A DNA stretch of 64,000 bases from REEB95 sp050729835 (GTDB lineage Bacteria > Pseudomonadota > Alphaproteobacteria > ATCC43930 > CGMCC-115725): positions 62,001-126,000 of the forward strand of contig JBOHLS010000003.1 of the NCBI GenBank assembly GCA_050729835.1, read 5' to 3'. The notes under the pieces were generated by a model. It saw only the letters and a list, made by a program, of their open reading frames with translations, did no database searches and was not told where the DNA came from. Below are positions 62,599-64,000 of this stretch, piece after piece. How positions within the stretch are numbered: the stretch's first letter is position 1; every line of letters begins with the position of its first letter. The translations under genes and the position numbers were made by a program.

Positions 62599-62682
62599 GT
62601 GTGTTCCCTGCAATCCCATCATGCCGCGATTGACGCAGCGGCGCGAGACCGACAATCTCCGGCGACATCTCCGAGAGCGTCC

Positions 62683-63630
62683 ATGCCCGCCGCGCCCGCG
62701 CACAGTCGTCCCATCAGCCGCATCGAGGTGCTTTATCCTTATCTGCTGTTGACGCTGTGCAACCTGTTCTGGTCGGGTAACTGGGTGCTCGGCCGCGCCG
62801 CACACGACGTCGTCCCGCCGGTCGCCTTGACCTTCGGGCGGTGGACGATCTCGGCGATCTGTCTCGCGCCGCTGGCAATCCCGCGGCTCAAAGGCAAAGG
62901 CCCGGTGCTGCGCCAGCATTGGCTGCTGATCGCGACGCTCGGCTTTCTCGGCCTCGGCTTCTTCCAGATCGCGATTTACACCGGCCTGCGTTACACCACC
63001 GCGATCAACGCGGTGCTGATGAACTCGGCCGCGCCGCTCTACATCATCGCGATCTCGTGGCTGCTCGACGGCGAGACGGTGACGCCGCGCCAGCTCCTTG
63101 GCATGGTGCTGTCGTTTTGCGGCATCATTGTCATCATCACCCGCGGCCGGTTCGAGCAGCTTCTCCATCTGCAGTTCAATATCGGGGACCTGATCATCCT
63201 GCTCACCATGCCGACCTGGGGCCTCTATTGCGTGCTGTTGCGCCGCGCGCCCAAATCGCTCGACACACTGGGATTCCTCTTTGCCATCAATATCGCCGGC
63301 TTGGTGATGACGGCGCCGGCGCTGGCGGTCGAAGCGATCTTCATTCGCCTGCCGCAACCGACGCCGCTGGCCGGATTCGCCGTGCTGTATACCGGCGTGT
63401 TCGCCTCGTTCCTGGCGTATATCTGCTGGAACAAGGGCGTCGAAATGGTGGGCGCCAATCGCGCCGGCTTCACCTCGCATTTGCTGCCGGCCTTCGCCAC
63501 CGTGCTGGCGGTGTTCACGCTCGGCGAGGAGCTGCACGTCTATCACGTCGTCGGCATCGCCATCGTGCTGTTCGGCGTCTGGCTGGCGACCAGCGCCCGC
63601 AGCAAGCCGATCGCCGCGCCGATGGACTAG
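62683..63630 (+). CDS. EamA/DMT family transporter
   Basis: A 315-residue inner-membrane transporter with about ten hydrophobic helices in two EamA repeats (first about 20-150: CNLFWSGNWVLGRAAHDVVPP, ALTFGRW; second about 170-300: FASFLAYICWNKGVEMVGA). Such proteins export amino acids or metabolites; the substrate is not evident. It is divergent from the FAD oxidoreductase, with 84 nt between starts. Confidence 0.9.
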   Translation: MPAAPAHSRPISRIEVLYPYLLLTLCNLFWSGNWVLGRAAHDVVPPVALTFGRWTISAICLAPLAIPRLKGKGPVLRQHWLLIATLGFLGLGFFQIAIYTGLRYTTAINAVLMNSAAPLYIIAISWLLDGETVTPRQLLGMVLSFCGIIVIITRGRFEQLLHLQFNIGDLIILLTMPTWGLYCVLLRRAPKSLDTLGFLFAINIAGLVMTAPALAVEAIFIRLPQPTPLAGFAVLYTGVFASFLAYICWNKGVEMVGANRAGFTSHLLPAFATVLAVFTLGEELHVYHVVGIAIVLFGVWLATSARSKPIAAPMD

Positions 63631-63639
63631 CGTCGGCGC

Positions 63640-64000
63640 TCAGGCTTTGCCGTAGCCGCCGCCACCCGGCGTTTCGAGCACGAAGACGTCGCCCGGCCCG
63701 ACCGCGATCACCTGGGTGCCGCCAAAATCCTCGCGCGCGCCGGTGGATCGCTCGAGCCAATTGCGTGCCGGCGCGGCGGACACCCCACCCGCCAGCCCGA
63801 AGGGCGCGATGCGACGCCGGTCGCCGAGGATCGCCGCCGTCATCGCCTCACGGAAGCGGATGCGGCGCACCGCGCCGTCGCCGCCGCGCCATTGTCCCGC
63901 CCCGCCGGAACCGCGGCGGATGGCGAAGCTTTCGAGCAGTACCGGAAAGCGCCACTCCAGCACCTCGGGGTCGGTCAGGCGTGAATTGGTCATGTGGGTG
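63640..64000 (-). CDS. hydantoinase B / 5-oxoprolinase C-terminal part (cut by window edge)
   Basis: About 120 C-terminal residues of a HyuB family protein: MTNSRLTDPEVLEWRFPVLL, RGGSGGAGQWRGGDGAVRRI-type glycine block and the final GDVFVLETPGGGGYG are typical. The frame is open to the window edge, so the 5' end and most of the enzyme lie outside. It would open hydantoin or 5-oxoproline rings. It converges on the transporter gene with a 9-nt gap. Confidence 0.88.
   Translation of the reverse strand, partial: THMTNSRLTDPEVLEWRFPVLLESFAIRRGSGGAGQWRGGDGAVRRIRFREAMTAAILGDRRRIAPFGLAGGVSAAPARNWLERSTGAREDFGGTQVIAVGPGDVFVLETPGGGGYGKA

Overview
The window is a gene-dense, GC-rich chromosomal segment of an alphaproteobacterium, most likely in or near the Rhodospirillales. 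The evidence is gene content and order: a separate F0 ATP synthase operon with both b and b' subunits, the order ruvCAB-ybgC-tolQRAB-pal-cpoB-tilS-ftsH-glmM, the block purA-hisZ-serA-serC, the block mutY-dciA-dsbA-smc, the cell-cycle DNA methyltransferase CcrM, ETF-ubiquinone oxidoreductase, and a PodJ-like polarity protein. No phage, insertion sequence, CRISPR array or plasmid gene was found. Genes on both strands are tightly packed with many stop/start overlaps, and no gap without a gene exceeds 300 bases.

Layout. 1-1544: folE (cut by the left edge), apaG, and a small membrane ORF. 1592-2479: a fluoride-export unit, with a fluoride riboswitch and its terminator, then crcB and a DUF190 gene. 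2599-5059: a Tat-exported phosphoesterase, a secreted acetolactate decarboxylase, and tRNA-Ala(CGC). 5194-8246: yggT, folD, a glycine-zipper lipoprotein and argG. 8299-14116 (minus): a sulfur and iron-sulfur operon, cysE-iscR-cysteine desulfurase-iscS-iscA-(eroded hscA)-fdx-mnmA. 14316-23712: an alpha/beta hydrolase, then purA, hisZ, serA, serC with a serC-type leader RNA, a MaoC dehydratase, a GNAT gene, thiD and glmM. 23735-34723: ftsH, tilS, the Tol-Pal envelope system and the RuvABC resolvasome. 34754-37818: yebC, a YmdB-like phosphoesterase, 5-formyl-THF cyclo-ligase, 6S RNA, zapA and a small coiled-coil gene. 37984-40862: a translationally coupled pair, a ParB-like protein and a PodJ-like Sel1-repeat membrane protein, that share one N-terminal domain. 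40901-50115: ispE, a TPR protein, ETF-QO, a type 4/5 uracil-DNA glycosylase, a lytic transglycosylase, moaB, a radical SAM gene and rnhB. 50228-57226: ccrM, mutY, dciA, a DsbA-like oxidoreductase and smc. 57360-59884: F0 ATP synthase. 59886-64000: alanine dehydrogenase, a degenerate PCuAC protein, an FAD oxidoreductase, an EamA transporter and the C-terminus of a hydantoinase B.

How the genes work together. The cysE-isc-mnmA operon links cysteine synthesis, cysteine desulfuration, Fe-S assembly and tRNA thiolation. It lacks IscU and HscB, and HscA survives only as a 148-residue remnant. Several genes concern chromosome and cell-cycle control (CcrM, SMC, DciA, ParB-like, PodJ-like, ZapA, RuvABC). 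The least ordinary items are the shrunken HscA, the ParB/PodJ-like pair, and a dense cluster of GANTC sites at the start of ccrM. Calls rest on reading motifs and context by eye; no database search was run.
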